Source: CAVUPF01 sp963803755
GTDB taxonomy: Bacteria; Actinomycetota; Thermoleophilia; Solirubrobacterales; 70-9
Assembly: GCA_963803755.1 (NCBI GenBank)
Contig: CAWDNP010000007.1
Span: forward strand, 124,001-188,000
DNA length: 64,000 nucleotides
Direction: 5' to 3'
The stretch's first letter is position 1, and every line of letters begins with the position of its first letter. Positions 9,003 through 18,611 of this stretch are shown piece after piece. The translations under genes and the position numbers were made by a program. The notes under the pieces were generated by a model that had not been told where the DNA came from, did not search any database, and was given only the letters and a program-made list of their open reading frames with translations.

Positions 9003-10968
9003 TCAGAGGAGCCCGGCCAAGAGCTCGGGGTCGGTGAGTGGGGCCCGGCAGGTGAAGTGCTCACAGACGTAAGCCGTGGGATGGCCTTCGATGGTTGCGC
9101 GCCCTTGCAGAAGGGCCGGCTCGCGTGTGCCCTCGGGGCCGCCTGCCAGGACCAGATGGGGCCTGTATGCCGAGCGGAGGACCTCGGCAAGGGAGCCCAG
9201 GTCCTCGCCTATGAGGGCCACCTCCTTGGTCGGGGAGAGGTGGAAGTCGAGGGCCCCAAGAAGGTGGGCGAAGGACTCGGGGTGCTGAGCGGCGGGGGCG
9301 GTGAAGAGGCGCAGCACCGATTCGGCCTGCTGCTCGTAGCGGCGCTCCCCGGTGAAGGCGGCTAGGCGAAGCAGGCCCATCGCGGCCGAGGAGTTGCCTG
9401 AGGGGATCGGGTGGTCGCCGATCTCCTTGCGGCGGGCTATCAGGGCTTCGTGGTCATCGGAGGTGGAGTAAAAGCCGCCGCGCTCGGGGTCGCCGAAGCG
9501 GGCGATCGTGGTGTCGGCGAGGGCCTGGGACTCCTCAAACCAGCGCTGCTCAAAGGTCGCCTCGTAAAGCGCCAGCAGCGCCTCGAGCAGGAAGGCGTGG
9601 TCCTCCAGGTAGGCGCCCAGATGGGCCCGACCGTCGTTGAAGGTGCGGAGCAGGCGGCCGTCGGGGTCGCGCAAGGAGCCGAGGACGAACTCGGCGCAGC
9701 GGCGTGCCGCGTCGAGGTAGTCCTCGCGCTTAAGCACTGCGCCAGCCTCGGCCAGGGCGGCGATCGCCAGCGCGTTCCAGGAGGTGAGGCGCTTGTCGTC
9801 CAGACTCGGCCAGACGCGCCCCGAGCGGGCCTCATAGAGGGCGCGGCGCGCCTCGGAGAGGCCGGGCGGCTCGGGCGCTGTGGCGCCGCGCGCCAGGTGC
9901 AGGACGTTGGCACCCTCGAAGTTGCCGCTCTCGGTGACCCCGAAGAACTCGATGACCTCCTGCGCACCATTGCCCAGTAGCCCGCGGACTTGCGCCGGCG
10001 TCCAGACGTAGAAGCGGCCCTCCTCGCCCTCAGAGTCGGCGTCGAGCGCCGAGTAGAAGCCGCCCTCGGGCCCGCGCATCTCGCGCAGCGCCCAGTCAAG
10101 CGTCTCCTCACAGACGCGGCGGTAGCGCTCGTGGCCTAGCGCCTGGAAGCCGTGCAGGTAGGCGCGGGCGAGCAGGGCGTTGTCGTAGAGCATCTTCTCG
10201 AAGTGGGGGATGAGCCAGGCGGCGTCGACCGAGTAGCGAGCGAAGCCACCGCCGATCTGGTCATAGATTCCGCCGGCGAGCATCGCGTCGAGGGTCGTCT
10301 CGGCGATCTCGCCCTCACCTCGGGCGAGCAGCAGCTCGAGCGCCGAGGCGGGCGGGAACTTGGGGGCGCCACCAAAGCCGCCGTGCTCCGGGTCGGCGCC
10401 GGCGCGCAGCGCCTTGATCGCCCTTTCCAGGAGGCTCCCGTCTGGGGTATCGGCCGGCTCGACCTGCCCAATCGCCCCGAGGCGGGCGCGCGTCTGCGCC
10501 GAGCGCTCCCGCAGCTCCTCGCGCTTGCTCGCAAACGCATCGGCCACCGCCTCCATCACCATCCGGAAGCTCGGCATGCCGCGGCCCTCATCGGGCGGGA
10601 AGTAGGTGCCGCCGTAAAACGGCACCCCGTCGGGGTCACAGAAGACGGTCATCGGCCAGCCGCCGTGGCCGCTCATCGCCTGCACCGCCTCCATATAGAG
10701 GGCGTCGAGGTCGGGGCGCTCCTCACGGTCGACCTTGACGTTGACGAAGTGCTCGTTCATGTAGGCGGCCGTCTTCGGGATCCTCGAAGGACTCCCGCTC
10801 CATCACGTGGCACCAGTGGCAGGCGGAGTAGCCGACGGAGAGCAGGATCGGCCGGTCCTCATCTCGTGCGCGGGCCAGCGCCTCCGGGCCCCACGGGTAC
10901 CAGTCCACCGGGTTGTCGCGGTGTTGGAGCAGGTATGGGCTGGTCTCCTGCGCTAGGCGGTTTGCCAT
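9003..10968 (-). CDS. DUF255 thioredoxin-fold protein (YyaL/SSP411 family), frameshifted near 10775
   Basis: N-terminal thioredoxin-like domain with the family start (ETSPYLLQHRDNPVDWYPWG) and the CHWC site (SACHWCHVMERESFEDP), then a long alpha/alpha barrel related to GlcNAc 2-epimerases (GGWPMTVF, FGGAPKFP, HFEKMLYDNA, DADSEGEEG). The first about 70 residues (from ATG 10968) are in a different frame from the remaining 585. Removing one base near 10772-10776 joins FEDPE to TAAYMNEHF in perfect family agreement. Total about 655 residues, the normal length, so the shift is likely a sequencing error. Exact function is not established; convergent with glnA. Confidence 0.85.
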
Positions 10969-11099
10969 CTGCTTCCAGCCTACCCATGGCCATATGAGGG
11001 CTCACTATTCGTTGCCCCCTCTCGCCGAAACTTGGGCACAGTTCGCGCAGCAGTGAGTTCCGCGCAACTCACTCGGAGAGAAACGTCTACCTTCCTTCC

Positions 11100-12515
11100 G
11101 TGACTGACGAGCGACTCCTCTCCCAAAGCGCGCCGGCGATCGAGGCAGTCCTCGAGAAGCTCGACCCCGAGGACCGCGAGGTCGTCACGGAGGCGCTGGC
11201 CGAGGCCGAGAGGACTGAGGCACAGCTGCGCTACCTCGCCGATCACGACTCGCTGACCGGCCTGCTCGATCGCCGCCGCTTCCGCGCCGAGCTGGATCAG
11301 TACGTCTCCTTCAGCGCCCGCTACGGCGGCCAGGGGGCGGTGATGATCATCGACATCGATGGCCTCAAGGCGGTCAACGACACGCACGGCCACCACGCCG
11401 GCGACTGCCTGCTCGCCCGCGTCGCCGCGATCATGCGCGAGCGGGTGCGCACCACCGACATCGTCGCCCGCCTCTCCGGTGATGAGTTCGCCGTGCTGAT
11501 GCCCCAGACCGACACCACGGGGGCGCTGCAGCTGGGAGAGGACCTGCGGGCCCAGGTCGCCGAGAGCGTCCCGTCCTCGACCGAGGGCCCCGCTGCCACG
11601 ATCAGCGTCGGGGTCACGATGTTCGGCGGCAAGCGCGAGGTCGGCCCGGAGGCGGTCCTGGTCGCCGCCGACCAGGCGATGTACCGAGCCAAGGAGGAGG
11701 GGAGAAACCAGATCACCCTCTTCCAGGATCCCACCGAGCCCGAGCGCCGCGCCCACCGCGCCCAGACCACCTCGGCGCGGATCCGCGACGCGCTCACCCA
11801 CGACCGCCTCAGCCTGCACACGCAGCCGATTCGCAGCCTCGCCTTAGGATCGAGCGGGGCCGAGCGCTACGAGCTGCTGCTGCGGATGACCGGCGAGGGC
11901 GGCGAGCTGCTGCCGGCGGCCTCTTTCATCAAGGTTGCGGAGCGCTCGGGCATGGTCCAGGAGCTGGACCGCTGGGTCGTCGCCCGCGCGCTTGAGCTGC
12001 TGGCCGAGCGCGCGAGGGCGGGCCGGCCGGTCAACCTGCACGTCAACCTCTCCGGCGCCTCGATCACCGACATCTCGGTGCTTGAGTTCATCGAGCGGCG
12101 ACTCGACGAGGGGGACGCGGACCCCTCGCACTGCACCTTCGAGATCACCGAGACGGCCAGGGTCAGCGACTACCAGACGGCGGCTGGCTTTGCCGACCGG
12201 CTCACCGAGTTCGGCTGCCAGGTGGCGATCGATGACTACGGCGCCGGCTTCGGCCCCTTCCACTACCTGAGGAAGATCCCCTTTGACCTGATCAAGATCG
12301 ACGGCTCATTCGTCCGCGACATGCCCAACAACGACGCCGACCAGCTCACCGTGCAGGCGATCGTCCATATCGCCCGCGGGCTGGGCAAGACGACGATCGC
12401 CGAGTACGTGCAGGACGACGCCACCACGAAGCTCCTGCGCGAGTTCGGCGTCGACATGGCTCAGGGCTATCACCTCGGCCGTCCGGTTGACGCCGTCGAA
12501 GCGCTCGCCGCCTGA
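11100..12515 (+). CDS. GGDEF-EAL dual-domain c-di-GMP enzyme
   Basis: 471 residues, GTG start, no membrane segment or sensor domain. A short helical N terminus is followed by GGDEF (RYLADHDSLTGLLDRR; active-site SGDEF at residues 126-130, a Ser-for-Gly variant still found in active cyclases) and EAL (about 225-470). The EAL signature is changed to ELLLR (E258), while NLSG, EITETAR, DDYGAGFG and KIDGSFVRD are kept, so phosphodiesterase activity is plausible but not certain. It makes and/or degrades c-di-GMP, the ligand expected for the riboswitch-like leaders at 53.7 and 56.9 kb. Confidence 0.9.
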   Translation: MTDERLLSQSAPAIEAVLEKLDPEDREVVTEALAEAERTEAQLRYLADHDSLTGLLDRRRFRAELDQYVSFSARYGGQGAVMIIDIDGLKAVNDTHGHHAGDCLLARVAAIMRERVRTTDIVARLSGDEFAVLMPQTDTTGALQLGEDLRAQVAESVPSSTEGPAATISVGVTMFGGKREVGPEAVLVAADQAMYRAKEEGRNQITLFQDPTEPERRAHRAQTTSARIRDALTHDRLSLHTQPIRSLALGSSGAERYELLLRMTGEGGELLPAASFIKVAERSGMVQELDRWVVARALELLAERARAGRPVNLHVNLSGASITDISVLEFIERRLDEGDADPSHCTFEITETARVSDYQTAAGFADRLTEFGCQVAIDDYGAGFGPFHYLRKIPFDLIKIDGSFVRDMPNNDADQLTVQAIVHIARGLGKTTIAEYVQDDATTKLLREFGVDMAQGYHLGRPVDAVEALAA

Positions 12516-12569
12516 GCAGCGATCCGACGGACTCGCGTTGCCGGCACCCCTCGGCGCCCTTGTTTTCGC

Positions 12570-13598
12570 CTACCTTCGGTCGATCACGACGTGCTCGGGC
12601 CGCGCCCGCGTCGGCGCCACGTAGGCGTTGCCGCGGAAGCGCACCAGCACGCGCAGCCGGACCCGGTGCTTATCCCGCAGCCGCCGGGGTAGGGCGTGCA
12701 GCACGCTCTGTGCCTGAAACGTGCAGTCCGGCTGGATCGGGACGAGATGGCGCGCCATCAGGTGCCGGTGCCACAGCAAGGCGACCGAGGCCCTTCCCGA
12801 GCACCGCGCGGAGGCCGGTAGCGACGGTGCGCCGACCAGGTGCCCCGTGGTGATGAAGGCGTAGGGCTTGCGCCGGTCCCTGCGCGGCATGGTCTTGGCT
12901 CTCACGCGGACGAGCCGTCGGCGCTGGGGCAGGGTGACGAACGTGGCATCGTTGCCGTAGGAGGTGATGCCTCCGTGCAGGGCGACGATCCGGTAGTGAA
13001 ATGCGGTTCCCGGCGAGAGCCCCTCAACCTGCTGGGCGACCGTCACAGGCAGGTCGCCGGCTGGCAGGGTGACACCGAAGGTCTCGGTGCCGTAGGAGCT
13101 GGTGAGCCCGTACTGGAACATGTAGGTGGTCGCCTCATCGTTGGGGTCGACGACTCCGGTCATCGTCGCGCCCCTGAGGCTGACCCCCGTGGCCGGCCCG
13201 GTTACCGCTCCGGGCGGTGGGTGTCCCTTGGTCGTGAAGGTGCGATCGTCGCCGCCGGTGGCGCCGAGCTTGTTGGATGCGACCACCCGGTAGTGGTAGA
13301 TGGTGCCCGGGAGCAGGCCGCTGATCGTCGCCTGGACTGCGCTGACCTCGGTGCCGTTACCGGCGGATCTGAGTCGGCTGGCGGTCCCATAGCTGCTCGT
13401 CAGCCCCCATTCGAAGCGGTAGTGGGTGGTGGCGCCGTTGGGGCCGACCGTCCCGTGCAGGATGGCCGAAGACGACGTGACAGAGGACGCGGCGCCGGTG
13501 ACGAGGGCCGGCGAGGACGCGGCGCGAGCCACACCGGTTGGCAGCGCCGCGGATGCGGCTATGAGTGCGATCACCAACAGCTTCGCGTTGGGGTTCAT
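12570..13598 (-). CDS. secreted protein with two fibronectin type III-like domains
   Basis: 342 residues. Signal peptide (LLVIALIAASAALPTGVARA, about residues 6-25). Two Fn3-like repeats follow at about 30-125 and 130-222, each with the pattern TTHYRFEWGLTSSYG / TTYMFQYGLTSSYG and LxPGTxFHYRIVA. The last 115 residues are basic, with two Cys. Such repeats are common in secreted Solirubrobacterales proteins and probably serve adhesion. A GGAGG site precedes ATG 13598. Confidence 0.8.
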   Translation of the reverse strand: MNPNAKLLVIALIAASAALPTGVARAASSPALVTGAASSVTSSSAILHGTVGPNGATTHYRFEWGLTSSYGTASRLRSAGNGTEVSAVQATISGLLPGTIYHYRVVASNKLGATGGDDRTFTTKGHPPPGAVTGPATGVSLRGATMTGVVDPNDEATTYMFQYGLTSSYGTETFGVTLPAGDLPVTVAQQVEGLSPGTAFHYRIVALHGGITSYGNDATFVTLPQRRRLVRVRAKTMPRRDRRKPYAFITTGHLVGAPSLPASARCSGRASVALLWHRHLMARHLVPIQPDCTFQAQSVLHALPRRLRDKHRVRLRVLVRFRGNAYVAPTRARPEHVVIDRR

Positions 13599-13744
13599 GG
13601 CTGCCTCCTTTAGCCTCTCGGCGCGACTCCGATCCGCGCCTGCACGACTCTATACCCACTTTTCAACCGATCCTGAGCTGAAAAGTTGCGGCTCGCTGCC
13701 GCGGATCCGATAAGCGGCAGCGCCGCGCAGCGCAGTCGCGATGA

Positions 13745-14641
13745 CTACCTGCCGAAGTGGCCGTAGCCGCGACCGTCGCTGGAGCCCGGGCCCGCTTGGC
13801 CGTGCTGGGTCGCAGGCCCCTGCGTATAGCCGTGACCGTGGCCGCACCCCGGGCCCCCTGCGCCATGCTGGGCCGTGGGGCCCTGCGTGTAGCCGTGGCT
13901 ATTGCCGTAGCTCGGGCCCGCGTCGCCATGCGGGGTCCCGGACACGTCCGCGTCGGGGGCGCCGTGGCCTTGGCGCGATGGCCGATCCGCGAAGAAGGGG
14001 GCATGGTGCTCCTGACCGTCCTCGCTTCCCCTCGAGGTGCCGAACTCGCCCCCTGAGCCGCTCCTGCCGCCGCCATGGTCCCCGGCTGAGTGAGGAGGCG
14101 CCGCGGTCACGTCGGCGGGTGGTGTAGACGCAGCGGGTGGCGGGCTCGGATGGGTTGGCGGCGCCGGCGAGGTGGTGGGCGGGCTGAAGGGGGCAGGGGC
14201 AGTGCCCTTCCCCCCAGGAAGACTGCCACCTTTACCCCGTGGCGGAGCCGGCACGGGTACGGCCTTTGATCCGGCGAGGCGCGAGTGGGCCGATCCCCTC
14301 CGGAGCGGACCCGTGGCTAGGGTCCCACCGGTGCCCCGCAGCACAGGGGCGGCGCCCAGCGGCGTCTGAGCGCCGGAGCCGGCGCTTTTCCCGGGGGACG
14401 GCGCGGCCGCGATCGCAGGACCCCGAGTGGCCACGTGCCCGGTGAAGAGGCCGGGGATCGGACTGTCCAAGGCGTTCGGCCAACCCAGGTGGGCGATGAA
14501 CGCGACCAGTCCGAGCCCGATCGCCGCCGTCAGCCCCAGCAAGATGAACGAGGCGTCTCGCGCTTTCTCCAGAAGCCCATCGTCGGCGACGCCACGTTTG
14601 GCGGCGAATCGCGGCAGCTTTTGCCCGAGCCCCGAGAGCAC
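13745..14641 (-). CDS. single-pass membrane protein with Pro- and Gly/His-rich low-complexity exterior
   Basis: 298 residues: cytoplasmic about 30, one membrane helix (ILLGLTAAIGLGLVAFIAHLG, split here as ILLGLTAAIG and LGLVAFIAHLG, about 32-53), a Pro-rich spacer (about 130-170) and a Gly/His-rich tail containing two imperfect copies of GHGYTQGPTAQHG. No enzymatic motif. The product could span the wall. The reading frame is supported by its length, anchor and codon positions, but low complexity makes any homology claim weak. A TTGACT element lies about 40 bases upstream (coding strand). Confidence 0.55.
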   Translation of the reverse strand: MLSGLGQKLPRFAAKRGVADDGLLEKARDASFILLGLTAAIGLGLVAFIAHLGWPNALDSPIPGLFTGHVATRGPAIAAAPSPGKSAGSGAQTPLGAAPVLRGTGGTLATGPLRRGSAHSRLAGSKAVPVPAPPRGKGGSLPGGKGTAPAPFSPPTTSPAPPTHPSPPPAASTPPADVTAAPPHSAGDHGGGRSGSGGEFGTSRGSEDGQEHHAPFFADRPSRQGHGAPDADVSGTPHGDAGPSYGNSHGYTQGPTAQHGAGGPGCGHGHGYTQGPATQHGQAGPGSSDGRGYGHFGR

Positions 14642-14734
14642 CTATACGGGTTATCGGCCGAAGGCCGGCGAAAGTCAAGTCTCAGGCGACAAGCTACTCA
14701 CTTTTCACTAGTCGACTCGTCGTATTGGGAGCCC

Positions 14735-16099
14735 TCAGTTCTGCGTGACGTCGCGGGCGAAGGCCTCGAAGGCGTCGAGGTAGCGGCGTAGGTCCTCCTC
14801 GGAGTGGGCGATCGAGAGCGTCCACTCCTCCTCGGTGCCAGGGGTCATGAAGATGCCGTGGTTCATGTGGTAGAGCCAGGCGAGGGCGGAGAGCTCATCA
14901 TCGACGTCGCTTAAGTAGTCGCGGTACTCGTGCATCCGCTGCGGCGAGAAGATCACGCAGCCCTTGGCGCCGAGGCCCTCGGTGTAGGCGGGCAGACCGT
15001 AGGAGTCGACGATCGCCTGGCAGCCGTCGAGCAGGCGGCGGTTGGTCTGCTCGAAGCGCTCATAGACGTCGTCGGTCAGGACCTCGGTCAGGGTCGCCTC
15101 GGCGGCCGCCATCACCAGCGGGTTGCCGTTGAAGGTGCCGTACTGCTTCACCGTCCCGTCGGCGACCAGCGCCGCCAGCTCCTCGCTCATCCCGATCGCC
15201 CCGCCCGGGTAGCCGCCGCAGCTCGCCTTGGCGAGGGTGATCATGTCCGGGGTGACGCCGAAGCGGGCCGTGGCGCCGCCGGCGGAGATCGTGCAGCCGG
15301 TCTTCACCTCGTCGAAGATCAACTTGACGCCGTGGTGGGCGGTCAGCTCGCGCACCCGCTCCAGGTAGCCCTCTCGCGGGGGGATGATGTTGATGTTCAT
15401 CATCGCCGGCTCCATGATCAGCCCGGCTACCTGCTCGCCGATCTTCTCGAGCACGCTCGCCAGAGCCTCGGCGTCGTTGAAGGGGACGGCGCGGGTCAGC
15501 GCCGTCATCGCCTCCGGGACGCCGGCGCCATAGGGGACGCTGACCGGATCGTCGCGGGCACCAAGTGCCTCCAGCGGCGGGTAGACCGAGACCATCACCG
15601 TGTCGTGGTGGCCGTGGTAGGAGCCCTCGATCTTTAAAATCGTGTCGCGCCCGGTGGCGCCGCGGGCGAGGTGGACGGCGTCCATCGTCGCCTCGGTGCC
15701 GGAGTTGTTGAAGCGCCACTGGGGCAGGCCGAAGCGGCGGCTCAGCTCGGTGGCTACGACGATCGAGCCGTCGGTCGGGGCGGCGAAGTGGGTCCCTTCG
15801 TCGATCCTCGCCTTGACCGCGGCGCCGACGATCGGGTTGGCGTGTCCGATGCACATCACGCCGAAGCCGTTGTGGAAGTCGACGTACTCGTTGCCGTCGA
15901 CGTCCCATACCCGGCTGCCCTTGCCGCGCTCGATGTAGACGGGCCAGGGATCGTTGGACTGAAAGGAGGAGGGGACGCCGTTGGGCATCACCTTGACCGC
16001 GCGCTCATAGGTCTGCGCCGAGCGGCCGGTGTTGTTGCGGAACCGCTCCTGCTGGGTCTCGGTCAGCGCCGCGATCCGCTTGCGGTCGATCTCCTCCAC
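14735..16099 (-). CDS. class III aminotransferase, glutamate-1-semialdehyde aminomutase-like
   Basis: PLP enzyme of about 454 residues. Family features in order: SRVWDVDGNEYVDF, RFNNSGTEATMDAVHLAR (phosphate/PLP binding), IEGSYHGHHD, LIFDEVKTG (cofactor Asp), TLAKASCGGYPGGAIG with the Schiff-base Lys, and YGTFNGNPL. Closest in feel to HemL, but KTGCTISAG differs from the HemL consensus (MTGFRV), and there is no tetrapyrrole gene nearby, so the substrate may be another omega-amino compound. GTG 16099 gives a compact N terminus (VEEIDRKRIAALTE) with GAAGG upstream; the frame is open to 16153. Confidence 0.8.
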   Translation of the reverse strand: MEEIDRKRIAALTETQQERFRNNTGRSAQTYERAVKVMPNGVPSSFQSNDPWPVYIERGKGSRVWDVDGNEYVDFHNGFGVMCIGHANPIVGAAVKARIDEGTHFAAPTDGSIVVATELSRRFGLPQWRFNNSGTEATMDAVHLARGATGRDTILKIEGSYHGHHDTVMVSVYPPLEALGARDDPVSVPYGAGVPEAMTALTRAVPFNDAEALASVLEKIGEQVAGLIMEPAMMNINIIPPREGYLERVRELTAHHGVKLIFDEVKTGCTISAGGATARFGVTPDMITLAKASCGGYPGGAIGMSEELAALVADGTVKQYGTFNGNPLVMAAAEATLTEVLTDDVYERFEQTNRRLLDGCQAIVDSYGLPAYTEGLGAKGCVIFSPQRMHEYRDYLSDVDDELSALAWLYHMNHGIFMTPGTEEEWTLSIAHSEEDLRRYLDAFEAFARDVTQN

Positions 16100-16175
16100 G
16101 CCTTCAAAGACTAATCGCGGCGCAGCTCGGCCCGCTTGGTCTTGGCGCCGCACCCCTGGCCAGGCGCTCGGCCGG

Positions 16176-16770
16176 CTACCACCGAAATCCGAGGTCTAGC
16201 GTGTAGGTCGCGGCGTCTGCGCCGCCGGCGTCGGGGAAGCCGCGCGCGACGCCGACGCCGAAGTTGTGGAACTCCCGGTCGAGGATGTTGGCCCGGTGCG
16301 GAGGGCTGTGCATCCAGGCGCGGAAGACGGCGAGCGGAGAGCCGAACCGGCGACCCCTGCCGCCGCCGATGTTCTCGCCGATGACGTAGGCATTGGCGCG
16401 GACCAGATACCCCGACCTCGCAACCCGGCCGCTGGGCGTGCTGCCGTTCGGTCCATAGTGGGAGAGGTAGTGGTCGGCGACCATGTCGTTGGAGTGCCCG
16501 GTCGCCGAGCGGCGCAGGTCGGCGTTGGCGTGGAGCGGCTTCAGTCCGAAGCGCTCGCGTGCCCGGTTGACCAGGCACAGAATCGAGCTGCGCAGGGAGT
16601 GCAACGTTCTCCTCGTTCGGCGCCCTGTCCGCCCGGGCGCAACGGGCGTCGTGATGAGCCGGGGCGCCCTCGGCGCCGAGCGGGATGGTGAAGAGCAAGG
16701 CCGCGATCAGGACGAGGGCCGCGACCGAAGAGGTGAGGCGCTTGAGAGCATTTTGTGTCCTCCTGCTCAC
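16176..16770 (-). CDS. secreted CAP-domain (SCP/PR-1, YkwD-like) protein, frameshifted near 16605
   Basis: A signal peptide (ALVLIAALLFTIPLGAEG) is encoded from GTG 16770, then the frame changes near 16603-16612 and a full CAP domain follows: LRSSILCLVNRARERFGLKP, LRRSATGHSNDM, HYLSHYGPNG, IGENIGGG, VFRAWMHSPPHRANIL, FGVGVARGF and TYTLDLGF. The conserved His/Glu set (HS, H-Y-SH, GEN, HRANIL) is present. CAP proteins of this kind are secreted and of unclear biochemical role. TATACT at 16783-16788 (coding strand), just before the GTG, looks like a -10 box. One indel repairs the gene. Confidence 0.75.
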
Positions 16771-16849
16771 AAGAAGGTCGGCAGTATACGCAGCCGGGTG
16801 GCGGATGCGCGCCATCTTGGTAGGCACCCCGTCCAGCGATATTTTGCGG

Positions 16850-18305
16850 TCAGGGAATTGGAGGCGGAAGGTGTCGCAGCTCCGCTCGCTTGATCTTGCC
16901 GCTCGCCGTCTTCGGCAGCTCATCGGCGAACTCGACAATGCGGGGGAACTTGTAGGGCGCGGTCTCCCGTTTGCAGTGCTCCTGTAGCTCGTGGGCCAGC
17001 TCCTCACTCGGCTCGCGACCCCGCGGCACGACGATTGCGCGGACGACCGCGCCGCGCTCGGGGTCGGGCGAGGCGACCGCGGCCGCCTCGGCGACGTCGG
17101 GGTGGGAGAGCAGCGCCGACTCGACCTCAAAGGGGCCGATCCGATAGCCGGAGGAGAGGATGATGTCGTCGTCGCGGCCCTCGAAGTACAGGTAGCCGTC
17201 CTCATCGGCTCGCACCAGATCGCCGGTCGGCCACCACTCGCCCTCAAAGCGGCGGCCGTCGAGGTAGCGCGAGAAGAAGGTCGGGGTGGAGGCGGCCCGC
17301 AGCTGCAGCTCGCCGTCGAGGATCCGCGTCTCGATGCCGGGGAGGGGCCTACCCATCGAGCCCTTCCGGACCTGCTCGCCGACGACGTTGCCGGTGACGT
17401 GGCCGGTCTCGGTCTGCCCGTAACCGTCGGCCGGCTCCAACCCCGTTGCGTCGCGGAAGGCCGCGATCGTCTCCCGGGTCCAGCGGCTCGCCGGCGGAGA
17501 CCATGCGGCGCAGGGCGGGGAGGGGACGCAGTGCGGTTCGCTTGGCCAGCATCCGGTACTCGGTTGGTGCCTGGCAGAGGACGTTCACCCCCAGCGCCTC
17601 GGCGAAGTCCAGCCGCTCGGTTGCCTCGAAGCGGCCGTCGTGGATGACCGCGGCGGCGCCGGTCAGCCACGGCGCGAGGAAGACGTTGCGCGCCGACTTC
17701 GACCAGCCGGTCGCCGTCGTGCACCAGACCAGCTCTCCGGAGCGCGAGCCGAGCCAGTGCTCGGCCTGGATGCGCTGGCCGAGCAGGTAGCGGTAGGCGT
17801 GAACGACGCCGCGCGGCTCGCCCGTGGTGCCGGAGGTGAAGACGATCAACGCCGGGTCCTCGGCGCCCATCTCCTCGACGTTTGCCGGGATCTCCTGATC
17901 GCGATCCTCGTCGAGGATGGAGGCGATCTCGGCCATCGTTATAGCCGCCAAACCGTCCGGCAGCTCTGCGAGCAGACCCTCCTCGGCTACGCACAGCTTC
18001 GGCGCCGCAGCGCCGATCCGCAACTCGAGGTCGTGGCGGCGCAGCTGCGTGTTGCAGGGCAGGGCGACGGCGCCCATCCGCCAGCAGGCGAGCAGCGTCA
18101 TCACCCACTCGACCCGGTTGCCGAGGAGCGTCATCACCACGTTTCCGCGACGCACGCCGCGGGCGGCGAAGGCGCCCGACAGCCCCGCGGAGCGAGCGAT
18201 CAGCTCGCCGAAGTGCCAGTCGCGGCGGTTGCCCTCGGCGTCGATCGCGACCAGGCCCAGCCGCGAGGCCGGGGATCGCTCCATTACGTCTTCGATGAAG
18301 TTCAC
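16850..18305 (-). CDS. acyl-CoA synthetase (AMP-forming), frameshifted near 17476
   Basis: Adenylate-forming enzyme that activates a carboxylic acid to its CoA thioester via acyl-AMP. From ATG 18305: P-loop IVFTSGTTGEPRGVVH, ATGWSKSARNVFLAP, then MVSAGEPLDPE. After a frame change: DGYGQTETGHVTGN (A5), WWPTGDLVRADEDGYLYFEGRDDD (A7, shown here in parts WWPTGDL and YFEGRDDD), GYRIGPFEVE and the C-terminal catalytic Lys in TASGKIKRAEL. Removing one G from the GGG run at 17473-17478 joins the halves (DPETIAAFRDATG). About 485 residues, medium-chain/acetyl-type length. Substrate not predictable. Confidence 0.85.
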
Positions 18306-18611
18306 GGGCGCAAGTCTGTCGCAGCGGCGTCGCCCGTGAGCTGCCGCCTAACCAGGCGCCCCGGGACCCTCGCCGAGCCGCTGCCAACAGCCCGGACGCG
18401 AGCATCTGTCAATTTGCCCTCGCGGGTCCGAGGTTTGGGGGATGGGAGCGTGACGTGAGCCTGCGCCCACCCGTACAGGGGAGAGACGCGGAGGCTCAGT
18501 GCCTTATCCGCGCGGTGGTTACCTTGATTCTTTATACCACAAAGTATAATACTTGAAGGTATGTAAATAAGAGTTAGATAGAGACATACAAGCTAGTATA
18601 ATACGGATAAT
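18306..18611. promoter_or_regulatory. AT-rich divergent promoter island with short repeats
   Basis: The right half (about 18525-18611) is strikingly AT-rich for this genome. It holds an inverted repeat TTATAC/GTATAA (18532-18537 and 18544-18549) and two direct copies of AGTATAATAC (18543-18552 and 18595-18604), 52 bases apart. The second copy ends 7 bases before the ATPase start, so the copies may be operators or -10 elements. No gene is seen here. Confidence 0.5.

Noticed and set aside
13797..13920. Possible CRISPR or intergenic repeat
   Set aside because: The imperfect repeats encode GYTQGP-type peptide units within a membrane protein; spacing and variability do not fit CRISPR.
16111..18405. 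764-codon open frame on the minus strand
   Set aside because: It is an Arg-rich shadow spanning the frameshifted acyl-CoA synthetase; only its last third contains real sequence (the signal peptide of the CAP protein).
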